Below, piece by piece: positions 52,306 to 60,879 of a stretch of DNA of 64,000 nt (the stretch's first letter is position 1; every line of letters begins with the position of its first letter). Source of the stretch: Verrucomicrobiota bacterium (GTDB taxonomy: Bacteria > Verrucomicrobiota > Verrucomicrobiia > Opitutales > Opitutaceae). The stretch lies in NCBI GenBank assembly GCA_028293545.1, contig JAQGOP010000012.1:1-64000 (forward strand), given 5' to 3'. A program made the position numbers and the translations under genes. Under the pieces are notes generated by a model that did not search any database, was not told the DNA's origin, and worked only from the letters and a program-made list of their open reading frames with translations.

Positions 52306-54779
52306 TCACAAGCTGCGCAGGCAGTCGGCGGGATTGATGCGCTGCAGGCGGAACCGGCTCGGGATGCAGGCGACGGCGGAGACGAGGAGGATGACCAGCG
52401 CGCCGCAGGTAAAAGTCGCGGGGTCGCGCGCATTCACCCCGAAGAGCAGCGACTGCAGGACGTGAACCACGCCCGTGGCCGCCGCGAGCCCGATGACCAC
52501 GCCGCCCGCCGCCGTGAGCAGATGCCCGCGCGCGAATCGCACCCAGAGCCGCTCGGGCTCGATGCCGAGCGCCATGCGGATGCCGAACTCGCGGTTGCGC
52601 TGGAGGATTTGGGAAACCGTGATGCTGTACACGCCCACCGCGCACAGCAGCACCGCGGCCAGCGCGTACACGCTCGTGAGCATCGTCGTCAGGCGCATGT
52701 TGCCGAGCTCGGTGTCGATCACGTGCTGCATCGAGTTGGAAAAATAGATTGCGATCCGCGGGTCGACCCGCCGCGCGGCGCCTCGCACCTGCTCGTCCGT
52801 GGGCAGCGTGGCCGCACCGCTCGCATAGAGGAACGAAGCGGTCCACATGCCGCCGCCGAGCGACATGTAGATGGCGTCGTTGACTTCCGCCTTGGGACCC
52901 GCGGCTTGGAAATCGCGGACGACCCCGCTCACGGTCAATCGATCCGGCGGGCGTTTGCTGTCCTGCCCGCGCGCGAAAAATTCCCGGCCCTGCGCAGGTT
53001 GCCCCGGCCAAAGGCGCTCGGCGAGGTGATGGGTGATGATCGCATGCAGCGGCGCGGCTTTTGCGGGCAGCGCCGTGGCACCGGGCGCGGGGGCGGGCGT
53101 CGCCGGAGCGACTTTTTCAACGCGCGGGAAGGTTTCGCCTTCGAGGAACGTCACGCCGAAGACGGTGAAGAAACTCGGGGTGACGGCGGAATAAACCGCG
53201 CTCCCTTGCGAACGCCCGTCGGCCAAACCGTCGACACTCGTCGCGTACCAGACGTTTGGCTTCGAACTGAAACCGATCGGGGTCGTCATGATCGCCGCGC
53301 CGGTGATCCCGGGCAGGCGCTCGATTTCGTCAAGCAGGCGCATATGCGTCGCGAGCCGCATTTGGGGCGTGGGAAAATCGGTGTCCTTCATCGCCGTCTT
53401 GCACGCGAAGATCTTGTGCGCGTCGTAACCCCAGTGCTCCTCGCTGACGTTGCGGCTGGAACGCAGGAGCAGGCCCGCCGAGACCGCGAGCACGGTAAGC
53501 AGCGCGATTTGTCCCGCCATCAGCGCGCGCCGCCCGAAGCCCCGACCGGTCGTGCGGTTGCCCCCGGCGCCGTCGCGGATGATGCGTTCCGGGCTTAACA
53601 GGAACAGGTATCGAGGGGAGCGACGATCGCGACGCCCGCGGCCGTCGCAGCCAGTGCGGCCGCCATCGCGAGGTGGTGCCATTCAAGCGAGAACAGGAGC
53701 CAGTACGGCGTGGTGATGCGCACCATCGCGCCGTGCACCAGGGGTGCGACCAGGAGGAGGAAAATGGTGCTGAGGACGGCGGCGGTGGCGGCCACGATCG
53801 CGACTTGGAAACAGAGGGCCCGGACGGCGGCGCCGCGCGGGATGCCGAGGGCAAGCGACGACGCGATTTCGTTGGTACGACCGAGGAAGTCGATCATGAC
53901 CAGGTTCGCGGCATTCGCGCAGCTCACGAGGACGAACACCAGCGCCAGGACAAACAGCACGAGCGCGCTCCGGTTCATGTCGGAGAGGATATAGTAATCC
54001 CGAAACGGTGTGACGCTGGGCCGCAGGTCGAACCGTGCCGCCATCGTTTCCTTGCCCCGCCGTTCCGTGATCAGGCGCAGGTCCTCGACGGCGCGCGCCG
54101 GGGTGAGGCCAGGCTTCAGCCGGACGAGGACGTCGTGGATGTTAAACTGCGGGGACTTCTCGAACGGGATAAAGCCGAGCGGCTGGAGAATGTCCTGGTC
54201 GTTGGGGAAGCGAAAATCGGCCGGCATCACGCCGATCACCGCGGCGGGAACCCCATCGAGCTTGATCATGCGCCCAAGGATGTTCGGGTCGGCCGCGAAG
54301 CGATTCCGCCACGTGCGCTCGCTCAGGAGCACGACGGGGGTGGTGCCCATCTTGTCCTCATCGGCGGTAAAAAGCCGGCCCAGCAACGGGCGGGCATTGA
54401 CCATCCGCAGCGCCGCCGCCGAGACGTTCGCGCTGAGCAGGCGCTCCTGGCCGGCCTCGGTGGTCACGAAGACCGATTCATAGAGGCGGACGATGCCGAA
54501 GTCCGAAAAGACCACCTGCTGTTTTTGCCACGCCTCGATGTCCTCGCGGGACGACGACACCAGCTGGTCCTTCGCCATGCCGCCGGTCTGCGTGACCCGA
54601 TAGAGCTTCCCGCCCGGGTCAAATGCCGGGTTCTTCAGGAACATGGTGTGGAAGAGCGACCAGCTCAAAAGCGACAGCGCGATCGACACCGTAAAGGTCG
54701 CGAGCATCAACCCCGACTGGACCCGGCGGCGCCACAGGCGGCGCAGGGTGAGCATGAGTTCGTAACCAAGGATTCGCAT
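52306..54779 (-). pseudogene. paralogous ADOP permease split by a frameshift
   Basis: Two adjacent frames together match the intact permease from end to end. The first (54779-53595) runs from MRILGYELMLTLRRLWRR through SCANAANLVMIDFLGRTNEI to AAGVAIVAPLDTCSC and a stop. The second, shifted by one base, continues YLFLLSPERIIRDGAGGNRT to the final RLQRINPADCLRSL at 52306. In the intact paralogue the join reads VAILVPASYLFMANPEKVIR. Adding one C to the CCCC run (GGGG at 53615-53618 on the plus strand) would restore one frame of about 824 codons. Either a recent inactivating mutation or an error in the assembled sequence explains it. Confidence 0.85.
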
Positions 54780-54876
54780 GCGCGGGGGTGGGTGGATAGA
54801 AGCGGTCACCCGCACCGGCGCACGCAAATAATGACGGGAGAGCGATTTAGCGGAACAAGGTAAATTAGGCTCGCGG

Positions 54877-54891
54877 TGTTACATTTTAACA
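54877..54891. promoter_or_regulatory. candidate operator upstream of the DeoR-type gene
   Basis: TGTTACATTTTAACA is a perfect 5-5-5 inverted repeat (TGTTA, TAACA) in an AT-rich patch 71 bases before the ATG of the regulator. It lies in the 182-base region between that gene and the divergent, frameshifted permease. DeoR-type repressors often control their own operon from such sites. The site is a guess based on symmetry and position. Confidence 0.4.
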
Positions 54892-54961
54892 TTCACGTGT
54901 GAGAAATAAACCCCGCCGTCCCCACCATGGTTTCACGGTTTGTCACCCTTCGCCGATCCAC

Positions 54962-55756
54962 ATGAACCCGACCGAGCGCCGGCAGTTTATCCAGGAACGG
55001 GTGGAGCAGGCCGGCACGTGCTCCTACGACGAGCTGGCCGCGGCGCTGGAGGTTTCGTCGATGACCATTCGCCGCGACATGGAGGACCTGGTCCGCCAGG
55101 GCCGCGTGATCAGGACGGTCGGCGGCGTCCAGCGGGCGCATGCGCCCTCTTATTTGTACGAGACGGCGCTGCATTCCCGCGTGGGCGTGCATCGCGAAGC
55201 CAAGCGCGCGATCGCGCGCCGCGCCCTCGAGCTCATTGCGGGCCGTGCGACCGTTTTCCTCGACGGCAGCACCACTTGCCTGGAACTCGCGCGCCTGATC
55301 GCCGAGGAGAAAAAGGGCCTCACGATTGTCACCAACTCAGTGCTGGCGTGCATGGAACTCGGCAAGAACGGCGACAACTCCATCTCCGGGATCGGGGGCC
55401 ATTACGACGCCAACAGCCTCTGCTACGTCGGCCCGCAGGCGGAGGACTGGGCGAAGACGCTGTTCGTGGACGTTGCCTTCGTGAGCACCAAGGGATTTTT
55501 GCCGGGCAAAGGGACGTTCGAATCCTCGCTCCCCAATTTCCGCATCAAGCAGATCATCGCGCGCCAGTGCGTGGAACTCGTGCTGCTCGTGGATCATTCG
55601 AAATTCGGCCAGCGCGCGTTGAGCAAGGTGCTCGACGTCGACCAGATCCACGCGATCGTGACCGACCAGGCGCCGCGCCGGGCGGACCTTGCCCTCCTCG
55701 AAAAAGCGCGGTGCGCCGTCCATGTCGCCGAGGGAAAAGCCGTCCATGCCACTTGA
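54962..55756 (+). CDS. DeoR-family transcriptional regulator
   Basis: 264 residues from the ATG at 54962; an upstream start would add 21 residues before the DNA-binding domain. The N-terminal helix-turn-helix contains CSYDELAAALEVSSMTIRRD followed by LVRQGRVIRTVGGVQ, the DeoR signature. The C-terminal part is the sugar-phosphate-sensing DeoRC domain: TVFLDGSTTCLELARLI, TIVTNSVLACMELG, VDVAFVSTKGF and LLVDHSKFGQRAL. Such proteins usually repress a sugar-use operon until a phosphorylated sugar binds. It overlaps the aldolase-like gene by 11 bases, so it is co-transcribed with the cluster that it probably controls. Confidence 0.93.
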   Translation: MNPTERRQFIQERVEQAGTCSYDELAAALEVSSMTIRRDMEDLVRQGRVIRTVGGVQRAHAPSYLYETALHSRVGVHREAKRAIARRALELIAGRATVFLDGSTTCLELARLIAEEKKGLTIVTNSVLACMELGKNGDNSISGIGGHYDANSLCYVGPQAEDWAKTLFVDVAFVSTKGFLPGKGTFESSLPNFRIKQIIARQCVELVLLVDHSKFGQRALSKVLDVDQIHAIVTDQAPRRADLALLEKARCAVHVAEGKAVHAT

Positions 55757-56633
55757 AACAATCAAGGACCTGATGGGCCGCGCCCGCGCCGGACGCTATG
55801 CGCTCGGGTATTTCGAGAGCTGGAATCTTGAATCGCTGCAGGGTGTCATCGATGCGGCGGAGCAAACGCGCTCGCCGATCATCATCGGGTTCAACGGTGA
55901 TTTTCTCAGCCGAACGGAGCGGCGCGCGACGGAGCGGCTCGAGTGGTACGCAGCGCTCGGCCGGGCTGCGGCCCAGTCGGCCGCGGTGCCATGCAGCTTG
56001 ATTTTCAACGAATGTCCGGACGACGCGTGGGTCCGGCAGGCGGCCGACGTCGGTTTCAACCTCATCATGCCCGCGGATCCCGCCGCGCCCTATGAAGACT
56101 ACGTTCAACGCGTGCGGGCGATCACCCAGCACGCGCACGCGCTGGGGGTGGCGGTGGAGGGCGAACTCGGCGAGCTGCCCTCCGGCTCGGACGGCGGCGC
56201 GGCCCACGGCGGAGCAATGACGGATCCGGAATTGGCCGCGAAATTCGTGGCCGCGACGAACATCGACCTCCTGGCGGTCAGCGTGGGGAATGTGCACATC
56301 AAGCTGAGTGGCGCGCAGGGACTCGACTTGGAACGCCTCGAGCAGATCCATCGCCGGGTCGATTGTCCCCTGGTTTTGCACGGCGGCACGGGCATCGAAA
56401 CGGCGTCGTTAAAACAGGCCATCGGCCTTGGCGTGGCCAAGGTCAACTACGGCACCTACCTGAAGCAGCGTTACCTCCGCGCCATCCGCGCGGCGCTCGG
56501 CACGGACGAAAAAAATCCCCACGAACTGCTCGGCATCGGTGGGCCTGCCGACGTGATGGTCACGGGCCGGCACGCGGTGCGCGACGCCGTCCTCGAGCGC
56601 ATCGAGATCCTCGGCTGCTGTGGCCAGGCCTGA
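55746..56633 (+). CDS. class II aldolase-like protein with altered active site
   Basis: 295 residues from the ATG at 55746. The whole chain aligns by eye with GatY/FbaA-type class II aldolases: YALGYFESWNLESLQGVIDA, TNIDLLAVSVGNVHIKLSGA, CPLVLHGGTGIETASLKQAI, LGVAKVNYGTYLK. H184 and H212, two of the three zinc ligands, are kept. The LDH(H/G) motif that gives the catalytic Asp and the first zinc His reads FNEC (residues 87-90), so Asp has become Asn and His has become Glu. It may bind metal in a changed way, use another reaction, or be a non-catalytic sensor. It lies second in the cluster, 18 bases before the E2 gene. Confidence 0.85.
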   Translation: MPLETIKDLMGRARAGRYALGYFESWNLESLQGVIDAAEQTRSPIIIGFNGDFLSRTERRATERLEWYAALGRAAAQSAAVPCSLIFNECPDDAWVRQAADVGFNLIMPADPAAPYEDYVQRVRAITQHAHALGVAVEGELGELPSGSDGGAAHGGAMTDPELAAKFVAATNIDLLAVSVGNVHIKLSGAQGLDLERLEQIHRRVDCPLVLHGGTGIETASLKQAIGLGVAKVNYGTYLKQRYLRAIRAALGTDEKNPHELLGIGGPADVMVTGRHAVRDAVLERIEILGCCGQA

Positions 56634-56651
56634 GGACAAACACCTCCCACC

Positions 56652-57674
56652 ATGGAAATCGAATTCAAGATGCCCGACCTGGCGACGACCGACTCCGAGA
56701 TCAAAGTGATCCGATGGCTCGTCGCTCCCGGCGAAGCGATCAAACGCGGGCAGGCCTTGCTTGAAGTCGAAACCGACAAGGCGATGATGGAAGTGGAATC
56801 GATCGCCACCGGCACGTTGAAGGCGGCAAGCGTGAAAGTTGGCGACGGCATCGTGGCGGGCCAGCTTATCGCGGTGATCGAAAGTGACGCGATCGCCGCC
56901 AAACCCGCGACACCCCCGGCACCGGCCGCGCCCGGTCCCGCCTCGGCGCCGACCCACCTACCCGCGGGCGGAATGTTCGCTAAAAATCGGGCGGCGAGCG
57001 CGAAGGCGGCCGTGGAATCCGGGCCCGCCAAGCTCGCGCTGACGGCGACGCAGCGCACCGTCGGGCGCCGGCTGCAGGAGAGCAAACAGAACGCCCCGCA
57101 TTTTTACCTGCAGGCGTCGGCGAATGCCGAGCCGATGCTGCGCGCCCGCACGGCCGCCGCGCCGGCGAAAATTGCGTGGGACGCTTTTTTCGCACAGGCC
57201 GTGGGCCGCGCGCTCAAGAAATTCAACCGCATGGCCTGCCGCTTTGAAGCGGACCACCTGGTCCCGGCGACGACGGCGGATGTCGGCGTCGCGGTGGACC
57301 ACGAAGGCGAGCTCTACGTCGTTGCGCTCGCCGATCCGTCCGCGAAATCCGCCGCCGAGATCTCCCAGGAACTTCGCGGGAAGGTCGAAAGGCTCCGGGC
57401 GGGCGATCCCGAGGCGCGCAAGCTGCGTTCCGCGGCGATGACCGTGACCAACCTCGGCGCCACCAGGGTCGAGGCGTTCACCGCCATCATAAGCCCGCCG
57501 GAAGCGGCGATCCTGGCGATCGGGCGCGTGGCGCCGACGGCCATCGTCGAAGCCGGCGGGATCGTGGCGCAAAATCGCGTGACACTTACGCTCTCGGCCG
57601 ACCACCGCGTCGTGAACGGCAAGTATGCCGCCGACTTCCTCACCGAGATCATCCGCGAACTCGAATCACTCTGA
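56652..57674 (+). CDS. short dihydrolipoamide acyltransferase (E2) of a 2-oxoacid or acetoin dehydrogenase
   Basis: 340 residues. Residues 1-80 are a lipoyl domain with the lipoylated Lys K43 in EVETDKAMMEVES. A Pro/Ala-rich linker (about 81-105) leads to the catalytic domain (about 125-340), which has LALTATQRTVGRRLQESKQN and ends in TLTLSADHRVVNGKYAADFL. Two things are unusual. No peripheral subunit-binding domain can be seen between linker and core, and the catalytic DHRxxDG reads DHRVVNG (H318 kept, Asp replaced by N322). Typical E2 proteins are longer than 400 residues. It should carry acyl groups from the E1 encoded further downstream. Substrate not known. Confidence 0.88.
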   Translation: MEIEFKMPDLATTDSEIKVIRWLVAPGEAIKRGQALLEVETDKAMMEVESIATGTLKAASVKVGDGIVAGQLIAVIESDAIAAKPATPPAPAAPGPASAPTHLPAGGMFAKNRAASAKAAVESGPAKLALTATQRTVGRRLQESKQNAPHFYLQASANAEPMLRARTAAAPAKIAWDAFFAQAVGRALKKFNRMACRFEADHLVPATTADVGVAVDHEGELYVVALADPSAKSAAEISQELRGKVERLRAGDPEARKLRSAAMTVTNLGATRVEAFTAIISPPEAAILAIGRVAPTAIVEAGGIVAQNRVTLTLSADHRVVNGKYAADFLTEIIRELESL

Positions 57675-57700
57675 ACGCTTCCGCCCTCCCCATATTCCCC

Positions 57701-58501
57701 ATGAAAAACCGACTCTCCCGCGACCAGGTCGAGCACTACTCGCGCGATGGCTACCTGATGATCCACGAGCAGATTTTCTCGCCCGAGAAATTCGAACGCG
57801 TGCGCAACTATTGCGCCGGCAAGTTTGCCGAGGCGAACAAGGGTGGAGACCAGCCGGCAATCATCGATTGCCCGCACTGGAGCGACCCGCGCATTTTTGA
57901 ATTCATTTTCGCGGACGAGATGCTCGACTTGGTGGAGCCGCTGATCGGGCCGGACATCGGCGTGTTCGCGTGTCACCTCCTGCAAAAGCCCGCCGCGGTG
58001 GGAAAGCGGGTGCCGTGGCATGAAGACTCCGCTTATTGGAAAGGCGCGCTGACGCCGATGGAGGTGGCGTCGATCACGATCGCGCTCGAGCCCTCGCTTC
58101 CGGCCAACGGCTGCCTGCGCGTGATCCCCGGCACGCATGTGCATGGGTATTCCGACTACGCGGAGGTCGCGCGACCGGACGCGGAAGTGTTCCCGATCGA
58201 GATCAAGCGCCACCAATTCGACGAGGCCAAGGCGGTCGACATCGCGCTCCAACCCAACGAGGCGTCGATCCACCACGGCAAAATCATCCACGGTTCGAAC
58301 CCGAATACCGGTGCCACGCGGCGGGCGGTGCTGACGGTGCGGTATTTTCCCGCCACGGTGAAATTCACGCCGGAGAATCACCCCCATTTTGCCGCGGCCA
58401 AATTCAACATCTACCTGGCGCGCGGCCAGGACCGCGCCGGCAACCGGTACGCCGATTCCACCAAATCCTACGTGGGCGGGGAACCGGTTCATACCGCGTG
58501 A
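57701..58501 (+). CDS. phytanoyl-CoA dioxygenase (PhyH) family protein, cluster copy 1
   Basis: 266 residues. The iron ligands are H107 and D109 in RVPWHEDSAYWKG and probably H197 in KIIHGSNPNTGATRRAVL, with R207 or R208 for 2-oxoglutarate. The start has the usual EHYSRDGYLMI. The HEDSAYW motif is common in ectoine-hydroxylase-like and halogenase-like PhyH proteins; the acid in HxD is present, so it is a hydroxylase type and not a halogenase. It lies 26 bases after the E2 gene and 34 before the first glycosidase-like gene. The substrate is unknown, possibly a sugar-linked or amino-acid-like compound. Confidence 0.87.
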   Translation: MKNRLSRDQVEHYSRDGYLMIHEQIFSPEKFERVRNYCAGKFAEANKGGDQPAIIDCPHWSDPRIFEFIFADEMLDLVEPLIGPDIGVFACHLLQKPAAVGKRVPWHEDSAYWKGALTPMEVASITIALEPSLPANGCLRVIPGTHVHGYSDYAEVARPDAEVFPIEIKRHQFDEAKAVDIALQPNEASIHHGKIIHGSNPNTGATRRAVLTVRYFPATVKFTPENHPHFAAAKFNIYLARGQDRAGNRYADSTKSYVGGEPVHTA

Positions 58502-58535
58502 TTCGCCGGGCGCCGGGCGCCGGGCCGACTGACCG

Positions 58536-60872
58536 ATGAAAATTTCGAACTCCCTTTCCCGGCTGCGTTACACGTTTCATAGCGCCCGGCTGAAGCGCGG
58601 GCATTCGTTCGGCAACGCGCAGGTCTACCTTACGCTCGACCGGAATTCGGATGTGATCCACGAGCCCCAGACCGCGCGGCTCGGGCTGCGCGACGCGTGG
58701 GACCAGGAGTATTACCTGTACGGCTGGCGCACGGACGCGCTGACCCCGGGCGGCGCGCCCTTCGCCTCGGTCGAGACTTCGTTTTCTCCCGCGAGCCAGA
58801 GCACGATGTTGCGCCACGGGGACCGCAGCATTGAGAAAAAATTCATCCTCCCGTTCGAAAACAACCTGCTGCGATCCGCCCATTATTTGTTCACGGCGAA
58901 CGACGCCAATCCCGAGGCTCCCGCGGGGCTGAGCTCGAGCCTCGTGCTGCCGGCGGGGGCCGTGGCGACGGCGGCCGTGCAGGACGGGCATAAGTATCTC
59001 GCCATTCGCTACGCGAACAACGTGGCGGGATTGGTCTGGGGAACCGGCGACCTGGCCAGCGTTGAAACGCGGGTGGTCGAGGCCGACCGGGTCGAGTGCA
59101 CGCTCCGATTCGCGTGGCCCGCCGGCGCCGAGTGTGGGTTGTCGTTCGCTTACGCGCATACGAGCCCGGCTCCCCTTTCCTCGGTGTATGAGTCGTTCGC
59201 GGCCGATGCGCCCGGCGCCCAGAGCCATTTGCGCCGGATCAAAGTCATCGAGGAAGAGACGGAGATCGCGATCGCGCGCCACCTCGACACCTGCCGATTG
59301 TGGACTTCCGACCCGGTCGTCACCGACGGCGTGAATTGGGCCAAGGTGAACCAGCTCAAGGACTGGCAGGAATATCGCCGCGGGCCCGGCTTCAGCAATT
59401 GCCCGCCGAGCGACGTCTTCGTCGGCCGCGATACGTTCTGGTTCCTGGTGAGCACGAATTATTATGCGCAGGACTGGTCGCGTCGCCTGCTCGAGTTCTG
59501 GTTCCGCGACGGGCTGGAGCCGAACGGGAAATTCATCGAGTACATGCGCGCTTCGAGCGTGCCGCTGTTCCGCGACGACTACGGGCTCAACATCAACGAC
59601 AACACGCCGCTGCTGCTGATCGCGGCGCATGACTACTTTGCGATTTCCGGCGACCGCGGGTTCCTCGACTCGGTGTATTCGGCACTGCTGCGTTCGGCGA
59701 ATTACATCCTGGACCAGCGGAACGATGCGGGCCTCATCTGGTGCCGCTCGCGCGACGCGTTCGTGCGCGGGTTGTGCGGCTGGCGGAATTGCACCGGAAA
59801 ATACCAGCTCTCCGGCGCGGTGACGGAGATCAACGCCGAATGCTACCGCGCGCTGCTTCTCACCGCGGAGCTCTGCGCCATCGTCGGTGATCGGGTGAAC
59901 GCGAAACGCCTTCAAACCGCCGCGGTAAACCTGCACGCCGCGATCAATCGCGAACTGCGCGCCGCCACGGATGCGAACCCGCATTACCTGCTGATGATCG
60001 ATCCCGATCAGCGCCGCATTGACGACGTGACGGGCGACCTGCTGTTTCCCGCGCTCTTCGGCGTGGCGCCGCGAGGATTGGCGCGCGCGATGTTGGAAAA
60101 ACTTTTCCGCGCGCCCTTCTGGCGGTCGGATGAAAATGGCGCGGGCGGGATGCACACGATCAGCCCCGACCAAAAGGGATTTCAGCCGCGGGCGGACCCG
60201 GCCACCTACGGATTGCAGGGCGGAGTGTGGCCGAACCTCGCCCTCTGGGCGGCACGCGCCGCCTCGGACGCGGGGCTGCCGGACCTGATCGTGCAGGCCC
60301 TGAAGGGCACGCGGCTGCTGGGCGATCGCCCGGACTTCGACCACTTCAATGTCACCCCCGGCGAGTTTCCGGAATATTATAATGGTGACGACTTGATCCA
60401 GCGCGGGCACCCGCGCAGCACGTTCATCCATGGCAGCTACATGTGGGCCGCGTGGGAAGGACTGATGGGCCTGACGCCGCGCGCGAGCGGGCTCGAGGTC
60501 AACCCGGTGCTGCCCACCGGGTGGAAGTGGACCGCGCTGTCGCGCATTTCCTATCGCGGCGCGCCGTTGACGCTGCTGGCGGTGGCGAAGGGACGCACGC
60601 TGTACACGACGGCGCGGGTAAGGACGAAATGGAAACAGGTCGCGGTCTCCGCCGAGCGCCAGGATGAATTCCGCCTCGAGAGCGACGCCCCGGTTTTCTG
60701 GCTCGTGGTCGGGCGCGACGTCCTGGTTGCTTCCGATGTGAACGCGGAGGTGAAACTGATCGAGCGCGCCTCCGGCAAAGTCGCGGCGCTGGCCACCGTC
60801 GCCGCAGGCGAAATTGTGCGGGCGAAACTTTGGGCAAAACCCGCCCGGCGCTCACGGTCGGCCGCAAAATAA
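58536..60872 (+). CDS. (alpha/alpha)6-barrel glycosidase, related to amylo-alpha-1,6-glucosidase
   Basis: 778 residues with no signal peptide. The N-terminal 270 residues are a beta-sandwich domain (ARLGLRDAWDQEYYLYGWRT). The helical toroid follows: DVFVGRDTFWFLVSTNYYAQ, RDDYGLNINDNTPLLLIAAH, and VTEINAECYRALLLTAELC, which resemble the GRDT, DAPL and VEINALWYNAL segments of glycogen-debranching enzymes. The C-terminal strand domain begins near TPRASGLEVNPVLPTGWK, a pattern shared with GH65/GH94-like proteins. The catalytic acid and base are not certain. It may cleave or phosphorolyse a glycoside in the cytoplasm. The next gene starts seven bases later. Confidence 0.75.
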   Translation: MKISNSLSRLRYTFHSARLKRGHSFGNAQVYLTLDRNSDVIHEPQTARLGLRDAWDQEYYLYGWRTDALTPGGAPFASVETSFSPASQSTMLRHGDRSIEKKFILPFENNLLRSAHYLFTANDANPEAPAGLSSSLVLPAGAVATAAVQDGHKYLAIRYANNVAGLVWGTGDLASVETRVVEADRVECTLRFAWPAGAECGLSFAYAHTSPAPLSSVYESFAADAPGAQSHLRRIKVIEEETEIAIARHLDTCRLWTSDPVVTDGVNWAKVNQLKDWQEYRRGPGFSNCPPSDVFVGRDTFWFLVSTNYYAQDWSRRLLEFWFRDGLEPNGKFIEYMRASSVPLFRDDYGLNINDNTPLLLIAAHDYFAISGDRGFLDSVYSALLRSANYILDQRNDAGLIWCRSRDAFVRGLCGWRNCTGKYQLSGAVTEINAECYRALLLTAELCAIVGDRVNAKRLQTAAVNLHAAINRELRAATDANPHYLLMIDPDQRRIDDVTGDLLFPALFGVAPRGLARAMLEKLFRAPFWRSDENGAGGMHTISPDQKGFQPRADPATYGLQGGVWPNLALWAARAASDAGLPDLIVQALKGTRLLGDRPDFDHFNVTPGEFPEYYNGDDLIQRGHPRSTFIHGSYMWAAWEGLMGLTPRASGLEVNPVLPTGWKWTALSRISYRGAPLTLLAVAKGRTLYTTARVRTKWKQVAVSAERQDEFRLESDAPVFWLVVGRDVLVASDVNAEVKLIERASGKVAALATVAAGEIVRAKLWAKPARRSRSAAK

Positions 60873-60879
60873 ATTTCCC

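Noticed and set aside
53595..53625. Programmed frameshift in the second permease
   Set aside because: The intact paralogue needs none, and there is no slippery heptamer or stem-loop of the known type; mutation or sequence error is simpler.
58404..60431. 675-codon open frame antisense to the first glycosidase-like gene
   Set aside because: Same GC-driven shadow; no motif, and the plus-strand protein fits its operon.
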